Source: Polyangium spumosum
GTDB lineage: Bacteria > Myxococcota_A > Polyangia > Polyangiales > Polyangiaceae
Direction: 5' to 3'
Length of the DNA: 64,000 bases
Assembly: GCF_009649845.1 (NCBI RefSeq)
Contig: NZ_WJIE01000008.1
Coordinates: forward strand, 186,001-250,000
Positions 18,673-31,130 of this stretch are shown here, piece by piece. The position numbers were made by a program, and so were the translations under genes. How positions within the stretch are numbered: the first letter of the stretch is position 1; each line of letters opens with the position of its first letter. Below the pieces are notes generated by a model that did not search any database, was not told the origin of the DNA, and saw only the letters and a program-made list of their open reading frames with translations.

Positions 18673-19320
18673 TCAGCGCCCCTTTTCGCTGACCGGCCGC
18701 AGCGGCCCGGGTTCGCCCTCGGCGAGGGTCTCGCGCTCGCGCTCCTGCGTGAGGCCGCGGCTCGACGAAAGTTTCGTGTCCTCGTGAGGGTTCTCCGCGC
18801 GGACGACCGACTCCGCGTGAGCTCGTTCGGGCGCGGCCTCGCTGACCGGCTTCTGGCTGCCGGGGCGGCCCGTGGCGAGCGTGTGGCCCTCGCCGAGCGC
18901 GGGCTCGGGGGGCTTTCGCAGGTGCGCGGGAGGCGCGGGCAGCGGCGCGCGGGGCGCGAGCAGGGCGGCGAGCTCGGGCCCGAGGTGGCGGCGCAGGCGG
19001 ACGCGGGTGGTCTCGGGCAAGCGGTCGCCGAGGACGCCGAGGACGAGGCGGCTGTGCTCGATGGCGAAGCCGATGAGCGTGCCCTCGCGGTCGGCGACGC
19101 GGCGGTAGAGCGCGTCCTCGGCGAGGTTCCCGGCGTGTGGCCCCGCGAGGACCCAGGCGGCGAGCGGCGCGGGCAGCGCGTGCGCGAGGGCGCGGGCCTC
19201 GTCCAGCACGAGCGCCTCGGCGAACGCCGCGAGGACCACCTCCACGATCCTCCGCGCGCTCGCAGCATCCCCGAGGCCTCCGCGCCACGCGACCTCGTCC
19301 AGGAACGTCGCTTCATCCAT
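18673..19320 (-). CDS. DUF2267 domain protein
   Basis: 215 residues, cytoplasmic. Residues 1-130 show the two-helical-repeat character of DUF2267: FLDEVAWRGGLGDAASA, then a second FAIEHSRLVLGVLGDRLPE block, ending with an LGPELAALL segment. The last 85 residues are polar, Glu/Arg/Pro-rich and probably unstructured. The role of DUF2267 proteins is not established. The gene is upstream of and co-directional with the kinase-PEGA pair and may be read from the same promoter. Confidence 0.82.
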   Translation of the reverse strand: MDEATFLDEVAWRGGLGDAASARRIVEVVLAAFAEALVLDEARALAHALPAPLAAWVLAGPHAGNLAEDALYRRVADREGTLIGFAIEHSRLVLGVLGDRLPETTRVRLRRHLGPELAALLAPRAPLPAPPAHLRKPPEPALGEGHTLATGRPGSQKPVSEAAPERAHAESVVRAENPHEDTKLSSSRGLTQERERETLAEGEPGPLRPVSEKGR

Positions 19321-19373
19321 GCCCGCGCCTCCGCGCGTGGCGCATGCGAGGCCCGCGCCACGCGCGTGTGGCG

Positions 19374-20198
19374 CTAGCCCATCAGGATCTGCCGCGCGAA
19401 CTCGACCATCGACACCGCCGCGCTGAAGAACAGGCTCGCGCGCGCGGCGCGGGGGACCACGCCGGGCCGCGCCCAGAAGGGCAGCGGCGCGGGGAGGGCC
19501 TCGAAGTGCTCGCCCCAGAGCACACGCGCCACGGGCGGCGCGCTCCGGTAGTTCACCTCGGACGCCTGCGGCGAAGCCTCACGTGTCGCGCGCACCGTCA
19601 CGAGCACCGCGGGCGAACCGGCCGCGCGCGTGGCCTCTTCGAGGGAAGCGCGGCCTGGGCCCGTCAGCGTGAGCTCGGCGTGGAGCGCCTCCTCCGTGTC
19701 CTCCTGGATCCTCACGCCCCCCTCCGTCACCCCGACGATCCGCGCGCGGACGACCCCTGCGTCGCGCGCGCCCGACGTGATCGCGACGAGCGGCGCCGTG
19801 GCAGGCGCCTCCGCGAGCGCGGGTGGCGCCTTGGGCTTCACGCGGAGCGCGGCGGCGATCTGCAGCCCGCACATGAGCAGCGCGACGACCGCGCTCTCTC
19901 CGACGTTGACGTACGCGAACGCCTGCGCGCCGATCCCGTTCACCCCGGCGAACGTGAACAGCCCGAGCCCGTTGATCGCCGCGAGCGCGGCCGTGCCGAT
20001 CACGTTCAACCCGAGCCCGAGCAGGATGCCCACGGCGTTGATGCCGATCGCGATGGGCCCGATGGCCACGCTCATGCCGATGGCCACGACGCCGACCGCG
20101 ACGTTCCCGATCGCGATGAACCCGACCGCGACGTTGCCAAAAGCGACCAGCCGAGGGCGCGCGCCGTGCAAGGCGCCCAGCCGCGGATCGGGGACCAT
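19374..20198 (-). CDS. Membrane protein with hydrophobic A-x-G pentapeptide repeats
   Basis: 274 residues. Residues about 17-60 are a row of five-residue units of the form A-[FIV]-G-x-x (for example AFGNVAVGFIAIGNVAVG), with Gly every five positions. A more degenerate hydrophobic part runs to about 115. The rest is a soluble alpha/beta-like region holding RARIVGVTEGGVRIQED, and a C-terminal amphipathic helix. Such a period could form a hydrophobic beta-helix or a membrane-embedded stack. I do not recognise the family beyond similar Gly-periodic membrane proteins. It lies at the upstream end of the minus-strand run 12177-20198. Confidence 0.72.
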   Translation of the reverse strand: MVPDPRLGALHGARPRLVAFGNVAVGFIAIGNVAVGVVAIGMSVAIGPIAIGINAVGILLGLGLNVIGTAALAAINGLGLFTFAGVNGIGAQAFAYVNVGESAVVALLMCGLQIAAALRVKPKAPPALAEAPATAPLVAITSGARDAGVVRARIVGVTEGGVRIQEDTEEALHAELTLTGPGRASLEEATRAAGSPAVLVTVRATREASPQASEVNYRSAPPVARVLWGEHFEALPAPLPFWARPGVVPRAARASLFFSAAVSMVEFARQILMG

Positions 20199-20599
20199 CG
20201 CGAGAGGCTAGGCGAGCGAGCGCCGGACCGTCAACGTATCCCCTCGACGCGGCGAAAAAGGAATCTCCAGAGCCCGAGATCCTCCTCGAACGCAGCCGTC
20301 CGCCCGCGGCCCCCTGCGCAATTGCCGCGCACCCCCCTGCGGATCCCGTGCCGCATGTGGAGCACGTGTCGCACGCCTGCGTACCGTCCGACGCACCTCT
20401 TGGCCGTGTCGCCCCCGCTCCGGGCCGCCGCGATGCGCGCGCGAGCCCCCCGTTTGGCCATCTTCTCGATCGAGTCCAGGTTCCCCCGTGTCGGGGCACC
20501 GCGAAAAACCATTTGCGCGCGCCGCGTCATTTTGCGGCGAAATCGCGTCGAGGGTGTTTGTCCCCGCGCTCGGTACGAGGTTTGCCCTTGGCGCCGAGC
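20199..20599. other. Intergenic region, no supported gene
   Basis: About 400 bp between divergent genes. A 99-residue Arg-rich minus-strand frame covers part of it but lacks any domain, ribosome site or balanced composition, so it is not called. The region should carry the promoters for the repeat-membrane protein and the lipoprotein genes. I see no clear consensus boxes or repeats. Confidence 0.4.
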
Positions 20600-21370
20600 A
20601 TGCCCGCCCGTGTGATCCTCCGCCGACTCCTCACGTTACCGGTTCTCGCGACGCTCGCCCTCGGGACGTCCGGTTGTGCCCTCTTCGACCTGCTCGAGCC
20701 TGACACGACCCTCGCCGACCTCGCCCCGGCTCGCGCGCGTGTCGAGGTGGAGCTCGGCGACGAACCTCGTGTCTCGCTGGCGCTCGTGGCCAAGGAGGGC
20801 ACGTGTGAGGCGATCACCGACGACGTCGAGGCCAGGGTCGACGATCGGCCGATGGATCTCTTCATCCGCGGGGGCGAGACGCCCACGAAGGACGGCTGGG
20901 TCTGCGGCGCGCCGACCTTCCGCAAGGCCCTCGCCGAGAAGGACCTCGGCGGCGCCTCCACGCGCTTCGAGGTCTCGGACGACACGGCCCGGATCACGCT
21001 CGCCTTCGACGGACTGCTCGCGGCGCGGACGATCACCCCGGACCACCCGCAGAGCAAGGTCGATCCCGGCGCCGAGCTCTCGCTCGCCTGGTCCGCGCCG
21101 GCCGACGAGCTCGAAGAGGAGAAGCTCCAGGTGACGTTCACCTACGACGACGAATCCCTCGAGCTCCCGGCCCCGCCGCAGGTGCGCCTCACCGACGGCG
21201 AGATCGTCGTGAAGATCCCCCAGGGATCACCGCCCGGCCCGGGGACGTTACGCGTGGAGGCCGAGGTCTCCGTGCCCGCCACGTCCTGCGAGGGCACGCC
21301 GAAGTGCGACGCCATCGTGAAAGCCTCGCCCGAGCTGGCGCTCGAGGTGACGGACACGACGGCGCCCTGA
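20600..21370 (+). CDS. Putative lipoprotein of unknown function
   Basis: 256 residues. A basic, hydrophobic leader ends in a good lipobox, LGTSGC, so the protein is probably lipidated. The mature part is acidic and mostly beta-strand in character, with two pairs of cysteines (GTCEAI / WVCGAP and SCEGTPKC). A middle part reads like an Ig-like domain (VDPGAELSLAWSAP) and the end like another (GTLRVEAEVSVP). No family is recognised. The ATG at 20600 is chosen because the signal sequence begins there. The gene converges on the aminotransferase gene across a hairpin. Confidence 0.78.
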   Translation: MPARVILRRLLTLPVLATLALGTSGCALFDLLEPDTTLADLAPARARVEVELGDEPRVSLALVAKEGTCEAITDDVEARVDDRPMDLFIRGGETPTKDGWVCGAPTFRKALAEKDLGGASTRFEVSDDTARITLAFDGLLAARTITPDHPQSKVDPGAELSLAWSAPADELEEEKLQVTFTYDDESLELPAPPQVRLTDGEIVVKIPQGSPPGPGTLRVEAEVSVPATSCEGTPKCDAIVKASPELALEVTDTTAP

Positions 21371-21373
21371 GAA

Positions 21374-21391
21374 GGGGGTTCTCGGACCCCC
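21374..21391. terminator. Putative bidirectional hairpin terminator
   Basis: GGGGGT (21374-21379) pairs with ACCCCC (21386-21391) around a 6-nt loop. It occupies almost the whole gap between two convergent stops. There is no U-tract on either strand, so the call rests on position and stem only. Confidence 0.45.
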
Positions 21392-21392
21392 C

Positions 21393-22691
21393 TCAACCAG
21401 ACGACGCCATCAAGGCCCGCAGGCGCGGGAACGCCGCCTGGATGTCGTCCATCGACACCGCGCCCACGCTCAGCCGGAACCAGCCGTTCTCCTCCCGCAG
21501 GCCAAACGCCTGGAACGGCACGATGGCCAGGCCTGCCTCCTCCAGCAGCACCTTGCGGATCTCGTCGTTCGTCTGGATCGAACGGCCCCGGATGGTCTTG
21601 CCGATCCAGTCGAAGCGCGCCGACAGGTAGATCGCTCCTTGTGGCGCGATGGCGTCGACGGGCAGCCCCTCGGCTTTCATCGCCGAGAAGCCGGCGAAGA
21701 GGGCGTCGAGCCGCTCCTTGACCTTCGCTTTTACGCCCGAGAGGAACGTGTGCATCACGTCGGGGGCGTCGAGCAGCGCGGCCGTCGCGACTTGCTCGGC
21801 CTTCGGCGCCCACGCGCCCACGTGCCCGAGGATGTCGGCCATGCGCCGCCGCACCGCGGGCGGCATGAAGCCCCAGCCGACGCGCATGCCCGTCGCGCAG
21901 AACGATTTTGACAACGCGTCGAGCAGCAGCGTGTACGGCGCGACCTCGGGCACGAGCGAGACGGGCGTCTCGTGCCGCGCCTCGCCGTGCGTGAGCATCC
22001 AGTAGACCTGGTCGTACACGAGGAACACGGGCCGCTGCCCCGCGGCGCGGCGCTTGTGGTTCTCCTCGAGCACGAGCTCGGCGATACGCCGCAGCTCGTT
22101 TCTGTCGATGACGGTGCCGGTCGGGTTCAGCGGGGAGTTGATGAGGAGGAGCCGGGCCGCGCCGATGTGAGGGCGGAAGTCGTCGGCGGTCGGGAAGAAG
22201 TTCGACGCGGCCGAGACGGGGATCTCGACGGCCTTCGCGCCTGACAGGTAGGCGTAGTGGTTGTTGTTCCAGGACGGCACGGGGTAGACGGCGACGTCGC
22301 CGGGATCGATGAGCGTGCGATAGGCGCCGTAGAGCAGCGGGCGGGCGCCGCCGGCGACGAGCACGGACTCGATGGGGTAGCGCAGGCCGAGCTCGCGCTC
22401 GTAGAAGCGGACGAGGGCCTCGCGCAGCACGAGCACGCCGTCGGACGGCGGGTAGTTCGTGTGGCCCTCGGCGAGCGCGGCGCGTGTGCCCTCGTTGAGC
22501 TCGGCGGGGATGGGGAAGTAGGCGGGGTCGAAGTCGCCGACCGTGAGGTTGCAGATCTGGGCGCCCTTGGCCTTCATCGCCCGGATCTCGCCGGCGATCT
22601 TCAGGATCTCGGAGCCGATGACGCCACGCGCGAGCGCGGAGAGGCCGGCGTCACCGACCTCGAGCGGAGGAAATTCGAGGGCCGTTACCAT
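21393..22691 (-). CDS. Class I/II PLP-dependent aminotransferase
   Basis: 432 residues, fold-type I. Lys262 in LDALSKSFCATGMRVGW is the PLP Schiff-base residue. NSPLNPTG near 185-192 and YDQVY near 226-230 are the expected cofactor and substrate contacts. The N-terminus ICNLTVGDFDPAYFPIP and the NYPPSDGVLVLREAL segment are typical of aspartate/LL-DAP-type aminotransferases. The exact amino acid cannot be given. The ATG at 22691 starts right before the family N-terminus. Upstream lies a repeat-rich non-coding stretch that must hold its promoter. Confidence 0.9.
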   Translation of the reverse strand: MVTALEFPPLEVGDAGLSALARGVIGSEILKIAGEIRAMKAKGAQICNLTVGDFDPAYFPIPAELNEGTRAALAEGHTNYPPSDGVLVLREALVRFYERELGLRYPIESVLVAGGARPLLYGAYRTLIDPGDVAVYPVPSWNNNHYAYLSGAKAVEIPVSAASNFFPTADDFRPHIGAARLLLINSPLNPTGTVIDRNELRRIAELVLEENHKRRAAGQRPVFLVYDQVYWMLTHGEARHETPVSLVPEVAPYTLLLDALSKSFCATGMRVGWGFMPPAVRRRMADILGHVGAWAPKAEQVATAALLDAPDVMHTFLSGVKAKVKERLDALFAGFSAMKAEGLPVDAIAPQGAIYLSARFDWIGKTIRGRSIQTNDEIRKVLLEEAGLAIVPFQAFGLREENGWFRLSVGAVSMDDIQAAFPRLRALMASSG

Positions 22692-22900
22692 GGGGGACGC
22701 GGAGCATACCCCCGGAGCCGAGGGCAGGGAATGGACGTTCGTGGCCGTCGCGCTCGGCCTCTTCCAGGCCAAGCGCGTGCTCACGCCGGGGCCGGCCGTG
22801 TCGGCCGGAAGGAGACGAGGCGAGCCGCGCCTCTTCCATTCGGGAAACGGGGTCTCCAGATCCCAAGAACCACGCTCGCGCGGCGCATCGGCGCTCCGCC

Positions 22901-22960
22901 GCGAGACCGGAAGGCCGTTTGCGCGGCGAGCAAGTGCCTTTCCACGGGTCGGGAGAGGCG
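22901..22960 (+). repeat. 60-bp direct repeat, copy 1
   Basis: The copy begins GCGAGACCGGAAGG and ends TCGGGAGAGGCG. It matches copy 2 at 22987-23046 except at two C/T positions. The two copies are separated by 26 unrelated bases. Confidence 0.9.
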
Positions 22961-22986
22961 CTTGCTCGTGAGGGCGCGCACGTGCC

Positions 22987-23046
22987 GCGAGACCGGAAGG
23001 CTGTTTGCGCGGCGAGCAAGTGCCTCTCCACGGGTCGGGAGAGGCG
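22987..23046 (+). repeat. 60-bp direct repeat, copy 2
   Basis: This is the second copy of the repeat at 22901-22960, with 58 of 60 bases identical. Confidence 0.9.
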
Positions 23047-23119
23047 ATTTCCTGGCGCGCGCGTGACGCGCCGAGGAGGTGGAGAGGCCATTTCCCGTCG
23101 TGCAGACGGGATGCGTGTC

Positions 23120-23159
23120 GGATCGATCGGCTGATCCACGTCGATCGATCGATCGATCC
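23120..23159. repeat. Inverted repeat with a CGAT tract
   Basis: GGATCGATCG (23120-23129) is the reverse complement of CGATCGATCC (23150-23159). The second arm is part of a short CGAT tandem tract. It could be a hairpin or an operator-like site about 105 bp before the lipoprotein start. Confidence 0.6.
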
Positions 23160-23265
23160 ACCGCTCCGACACGCGAAGAGAGGGGAAAGGCCGCGTTTTT
23201 CGAGCGAGATACGCGGTTCGGTCCGTGGCACGGGGATTGATGTGGCTCCTCGGCGAACCCCTGCA

Positions 23266-24027
23266 ATGAAAAAGGCGGTCGCCATGAAGAGCATGCACCT
23301 CGTACGTCTCGCCCTCGCCTCTTGCCTCGTCGTCCTCCCCGTCGCCTGCGCCATGCCGGAGGCTGAAGAGATGGCCATGTACGAGGGCGAATTCGAGGCC
23401 CCGACCGCGGAGGCGGCGCAGGCCATCGCGAATCCGTGCTTCCCGACCCACCAATCTTTCGAGACCCAGGGCTTCACGACCGGATATACCCTCGACACGA
23501 CGGCCCCCATCGCGCCCGGCACATTCAACCTCGTGTCCGACGCGAAGGACTGTAATGCCGGGTTCCGTGGCAAGGCGTCGGGCGGCGGCAAGTTCGGGTG
23601 TTTCGATGGCGCCACGGTCCCGAACGTGAACGCGGTCTGCGTGAACGTGCCCGTCTCGGCCGGCACCACGTACCGGGCGTTCGTCCGGGCGCGGAGCCTC
23701 GTCAAGGATCTGCCCGCGTCGCTCCAGTTCTTCGTCGACGGCGCGGCCTGCGGCAGCCCGAAGTCGCTCACGTGGAACACGAACGAATATGCCTGGGAGT
23801 CGCTCACCTGCGATTTCACGGGCGCGACGACCGGCTCCGTCTCGCTTTGCGTCCGGGACCTCGTGACGTATGCCTGGGGCAACGATTTCGGCCTCGACGA
23901 GCTGCGCGTCCTGACGCACACAGGCGAGGAGCCGATCGGCTGCCAGTCCGAGAGCTGCGTCGATCGCTCCTGCGACGGCATCGGGCACTGCATGGAGTAC
24001 GACAACGTCCAATGCGACGAGAAGTGA
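23266..24027 (+). CDS. Secreted or lipid-anchored Cys-rich protein
   Basis: 253 residues. The leader KKAVAMKSMHLVRLALASC ends near VVLPVACAM, a lipobox-like site. The mature part has about twelve cysteines and reads like a carbohydrate-binding or jelly-roll domain (TTYRAFVRARSLVKDLPASLQFFVDG is part of the beta core). It ends in a Cys-rich EGF-like tail. A second in-frame start at 23284 is possible. The family is not recognised. The upstream 575 bp are repeat-rich. The gene is followed by a kinase gene on the same strand 78 bp away. Confidence 0.75.
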   Translation: MKKAVAMKSMHLVRLALASCLVVLPVACAMPEAEEMAMYEGEFEAPTAEAAQAIANPCFPTHQSFETQGFTTGYTLDTTAPIAPGTFNLVSDAKDCNAGFRGKASGGGKFGCFDGATVPNVNAVCVNVPVSAGTTYRAFVRARSLVKDLPASLQFFVDGAACGSPKSLTWNTNEYAWESLTCDFTGATTGSVSLCVRDLVTYAWGNDFGLDELRVLTHTGEEPIGCQSESCVDRSCDGIGHCMEYDNVQCDEK

Positions 24028-24105
24028 CGTGAGCGCGGCGCCGCCCGCGCGAGGGCCGCCCTGTGGTTTCCACCCACAGCGCGATCGGGTAGAATCGCCC
24101 GATCC

Positions 24106-26664
<2,559 letters not shown>

Positions 26665-26676
26665 AGCGCCGCCCGA

Positions 26677-28497
<1,821 letters not shown>

Positions 28498-28571
28498 GGC
28501 GTCTCGCGTGCATGGTAGAACATCGTCCTATTTCGCAGAACGACGTTCTCCAGGTGTGCCGTGGCGGAAGC

Positions 28572-28991
28572 TCAGGCGTGCTCGGGCGGGCTCGGCACGG
28601 GATACGGCGCGGGTGGCTCGGGGACGGGGTAGGCGGCCGGCGGCTCGGGCGTGGCGTAGGCGGCCGGCGGGTCCGGCACGGGGTAGGTGTCGGGGGGAAG
28701 GGGCGCTTCGTACGGCGCGGCGGCGGGCGGCGAAGCGGCGGCGGCGACCTGGCGCGGCGCGAGCGGGGAGGCCGGGATCACGGGCGCGGGCGGGAGCACG
28801 GGCGGCGGGGGGACGGCCGGCGCCTCCGGGATGGCCGGGCCCTCTCCGGCGCCGGCGGGCGGATCGAGCTTCGGCACCGTCACCTCGGGGAGGGCCGGCA
28901 TGGGCGGCACCGTCACCTCGGGGATCGCGGGGAGGGGGGCCTCTTTCGTCGAAGTCTCCGGCGTGCGGGTCTCGCTCATGGCCCTTTTCAC
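28572..28991 (-). CDS. Pro/Ala-rich low-complexity protein
   Basis: 139 residues from a GTG start that overlaps the stop of the LysR gene as GTGA, which suggests coupled translation. An ATG four codons later is the alternative. The sequence is almost entirely Pro, Ala, Val and Glu with PxPPxxY-like repeats (YPVPEPPAPYPVP), no signal peptide and no membrane segment. It is presumably disordered. The function is unknown. The bias could mimic coding sense, so the call is moderate. Confidence 0.55.
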   Translation of the reverse strand: MKRAMSETRTPETSTKEAPLPAIPEVTVPPMPALPEVTVPKLDPPAGAGEGPAIPEAPAVPPPPVLPPAPVIPASPLAPRQVAAAASPPAAAPYEAPLPPDTYPVPDPPAAYATPEPPAAYPVPEPPAPYPVPSPPEHA

Positions 28992-29995
28992 TTTGTCACG
29001 AGGCCTGCCCGGGGGCGAGCGGGGCCTTGGGGCTCCCGCGCCTTTTTATCGGTCGGCGTCCGCGCGCCCCGCGCCTGGGCGAGGGGCCGCGCTGCTCGCA
29101 CGAGCGCGCCTCGTAGCCACCGCGCCCCGGGATCCTCGTGTGTCCTCTCGTGCCACATCATGGTCATCCCGATTGGCTCGAGGTCGAGCTCGGGGGGAAG
29201 CTCGAAGGTCGTGAGCGGCAGGAGCGCGGTGAACGTCGCGGCCACGTGCGCGAGCATCGTGGTCACGTGGTCCGAGCTCGCCACGACGTGCGGCACGACC
29301 AGGAAATGCGGCACGGTGAGGGCCACGCGCCGCGCGAGCCCCATCTGCGCGAGCGCGCCGTCCACGATCCCGCCCGGCGTCCCGCGCGGGGAGACGAGCA
29401 CGTGCGAGAGCTCGGCGTACGTCGACAGATCGAGCCTGCCGCGCGCCGTCGGGTGGCCCGCGCGCGCCACGCCGACGAACGTGTCCCGGAACAGCGCCAC
29501 GCGGCGCACGTCGAGCGCCGGCGCCTCGTGATCGAAGCGCCCGATCGCCACGTCCGCCTCCCCGTCGCGTAACCTCTCGGCGGCGAGCTGGTCCGTGATC
29601 GGCAGTACATGCAGGGTGATCCCCGGCGCCTCGCGGGAGACGATCTCCTCGAGCGTGGGCAAGAGGACGAGCTGCACGTAATCCGTGGCCGAGAGCTTGA
29701 GCGTGCGCCGGCTCGTCTTCGGGTCGAACGAGGGCAGCGGCGCGAGCAGCGCCTCGAGCTCCTCCACGACGGCCTGGGCGCGCGGCGCGAGGGCCTCGGC
29801 GCGGGGCGTGAGCGTCATCGCGCGGCCGACGCGGACGAGCAGCGGATCGCCGAGCGTCTCGCGCAGCCGAGCGAGCGCGTGGCTCATCGCCGGCTGGCTG
29901 ATGCCGACGCGCTTGGCGGCCTCCGTGACGCTGCGCTCCTGGAGCAGGGCGGCGAGGGCGACGACGAGGTTCACGTCGATGCCTGCAAGGTTCAT
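28988..29995 (-). CDS. LysR-family transcriptional regulator
   Basis: 335 residues. The N-terminal winged helix-turn-helix is clear, with SVTEAAKRVGISQPAMSHAL at about 22-41 followed by RLRETLGDPLLVRVGRAM. An effector-binding domain of the periplasmic-binding-protein type follows from about 95. The C-terminal 30 residues are Arg/Ala-rich. The family usually controls a divergent neighbour, but here the upstream gene is on the same strand (ends at 30111), so the target is not evident. The region before the start has a T-rich patch, but I cannot point to a T-N11-A box with confidence. Confidence 0.92.
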   Translation of the reverse strand: MNLAGIDVNLVVALAALLQERSVTEAAKRVGISQPAMSHALARLRETLGDPLLVRVGRAMTLTPRAEALAPRAQAVVEELEALLAPLPSFDPKTSRRTLKLSATDYVQLVLLPTLEEIVSREAPGITLHVLPITDQLAAERLRDGEADVAIGRFDHEAPALDVRRVALFRDTFVGVARAGHPTARGRLDLSTYAELSHVLVSPRGTPGGIVDGALAQMGLARRVALTVPHFLVVPHVVASSDHVTTMLAHVAATFTALLPLTTFELPPELDLEPIGMTMMWHERTHEDPGARWLRGALVRAARPLAQARGARTPTDKKAREPQGPARPRAGLVTK

Positions 29996-30110
29996 CGCCC
30001 GAGAGAGCGCTACACCAACCTCAGGCGGGCGAAAAGCCCTGACACTTATGGAAGTGCATCTGTAAAATCAAGCGCTCCACCTGCCCTCGCGGCGGAGGCC
30101 GTAACGTGTG

Positions 30111-30755
30111 TTACGTCGGGTTCGGCCTGTAAAACTTCAGCGTGGCCTCGGCGCTCTTGCGCGCCTGGTCGGCGGGCGCGCCCGAGGCCTCGTGGGCGAC
30201 GCGCCACGCCTCGCTGCACCCGGCCATGAACTGGCCGCCCTCCGGCGTCTGTCCAAACGCGTCCTTTTCGTGGTCCTCCAGGTACGTGCCGCCGAGGCCC
30301 AGGCCGAGGCCGAGGAGCGCGAGATCCCAGCCGAGGCCGACGGCGCCCGGCCCGTATTCGTCCCACATGCCCGGGGGGACGATCGCGGTGTGGTCGAGCT
30401 CGAGGACCGTCTCTTCTTTTTCGCCCGCCGAGAGCTGCACGTGGACCTTGCTGGACTCGTCGTCCTTGTTCGGGCCCATCGTCCACGTCACTTCGAGCAA
30501 GCGCGGCGGCTCGCAGCGCAAGATCTTGCCGCCGGCGTTGCCTTTGAGCTGGTAAAAACCGCCGAGGCGCAGGTCGCCCTCGAGGGGGAGAAACCAGCGC
30601 CGGACGCGCTCGGGATTCGTGATCGCGTCCCAGACGTCCTCGATGGCCGCGTCGTAGCTCCGCTTCAGCCGGACGGTGTGGCCTTCCCCGCCGGGCAGGT
30701 TCGCTGGGCGGGTCATCCGGTGGACGGCGTTGATCTCCTTCACGATATCGATCAT
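30111..30755 (-). CDS. SRPBCC / AHSA1-like domain protein
   Basis: 214 residues. The START-like fold of the Aha1/SRPBCC family is visible from about 25: RLKRSYDAAIEDVWDAITNP, RVRRWFLP, GGFYQLKGNAGGKI and LLEVTWTMGPNKDD. Such proteins bind hydrophobic ligands or act as small effectors. The ATG overlaps the stop of the ArsR gene by 4 bp, and an AAGGAG site lies before it. The pair ArsR-SRPBCC is a well-known operon type. The ligand is unknown. Confidence 0.9.
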   Translation of the reverse strand: MIDIVKEINAVHRMTRPANLPGGEGHTVRLKRSYDAAIEDVWDAITNPERVRRWFLPLEGDLRLGGFYQLKGNAGGKILRCEPPRLLEVTWTMGPNKDDESSKVHVQLSAGEKEETVLELDHTAIVPPGMWDEYGPGAVGLGWDLALLGLGLGLGGTYLEDHEKDAFGQTPEGGQFMAGCSEAWRVAHEASGAPADQARKSAEATLKFYRPNPT

Positions 30756-31102
30756 GGTTTGTCCTTCTCCTCCTTCAGGCGGCGTTCGCGTTTGCCACGC
30801 GCGAGCTCGGTGGCCAGCGCGTCGAGGCGCTGCTCCCAGAATCGACGGAAGCGATCGAGCCACAGGTCGACCTCCTTCAAAGGCGTCGGGTCGACGGCAT
30901 ACAACCGGCGCGTGCCTTCGGCCCGGACCGTGGCAAACCCGCTGTCCCGGAGCACCTTGAGGTGCAACGAGACCGCCGGCTGCGAAATCCCGAACTCCCT
31001 CTGAATGACCTCGCTGATCGAGCCAGCGGTCTGCTCACCTTCGGCGAGCAGCTCGAGGATCCGGCGGCGAACCGGGTCCCCGAGCACGTCGAACGCTTCC
31101 AC
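30752..31102 (-). CDS. ArsR-family winged-helix regulator
   Basis: 116 residues. The fold begins FDVLGDPVRRRILELLAEGE, has the recognition helix ISQPAVSLHLKVLRDSG at about 39-55 and the wing VRAEGTRRLYAVDP. There are no metal-binding Cys motifs (no ELCVCDL), so it is unlikely to be an arsenic sensor. It is a typical repressor of its own ArsR-SRPBCC operon. The 4-bp overlap with the downstream SRPBCC gene shows coupling. Confidence 0.93.
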   Translation of the reverse strand: MEAFDVLGDPVRRRILELLAEGEQTAGSISEVIQREFGISQPAVSLHLKVLRDSGFATVRAEGTRRLYAVDPTPLKEVDLWLDRFRRFWEQRLDALATELARGKRERRLKEEKDKP

Positions 31103-31130
31103 GACGGATGGGTATCACCGTCCGCTTATA

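Larger units (their letters stand above)
22692..23265. other. Repeat-rich intergenic region
   Basis: 574 bp between divergent genes. It holds a 60-bp direct repeat in two copies 86 bp apart, two short GC-rich hairpins (GGCGCG/CGCGCC at 23054-23072 and CCCGTC/GACGGG at 23094-23110), and a (CGAT)n-like tract forming an inverted repeat at 23120-23159. Open frames across it are Arg/Ser-rich and differ between repeat copies, so they are not called as genes. It may be a structured leader of the lipoprotein gene at 23266. Confidence 0.6.

Noticed and set aside
19569-20500. Overlapping Gly/Arg-rich frame on the minus strand
   Set aside because: It is out of frame with the membrane protein and shows only codon-bias shadow composition.
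20231-20530. 99-residue Arg-rich minus-strand frame
   Set aside because: No domain, no ribosome site, unusual composition. It is best seen as a chance frame in the gap.
22543-22971. Plus-strand frame across the repeat region
   Set aside because: It starts inside the aminotransferase on the other strand and its distal part only repeats the 60-bp unit.
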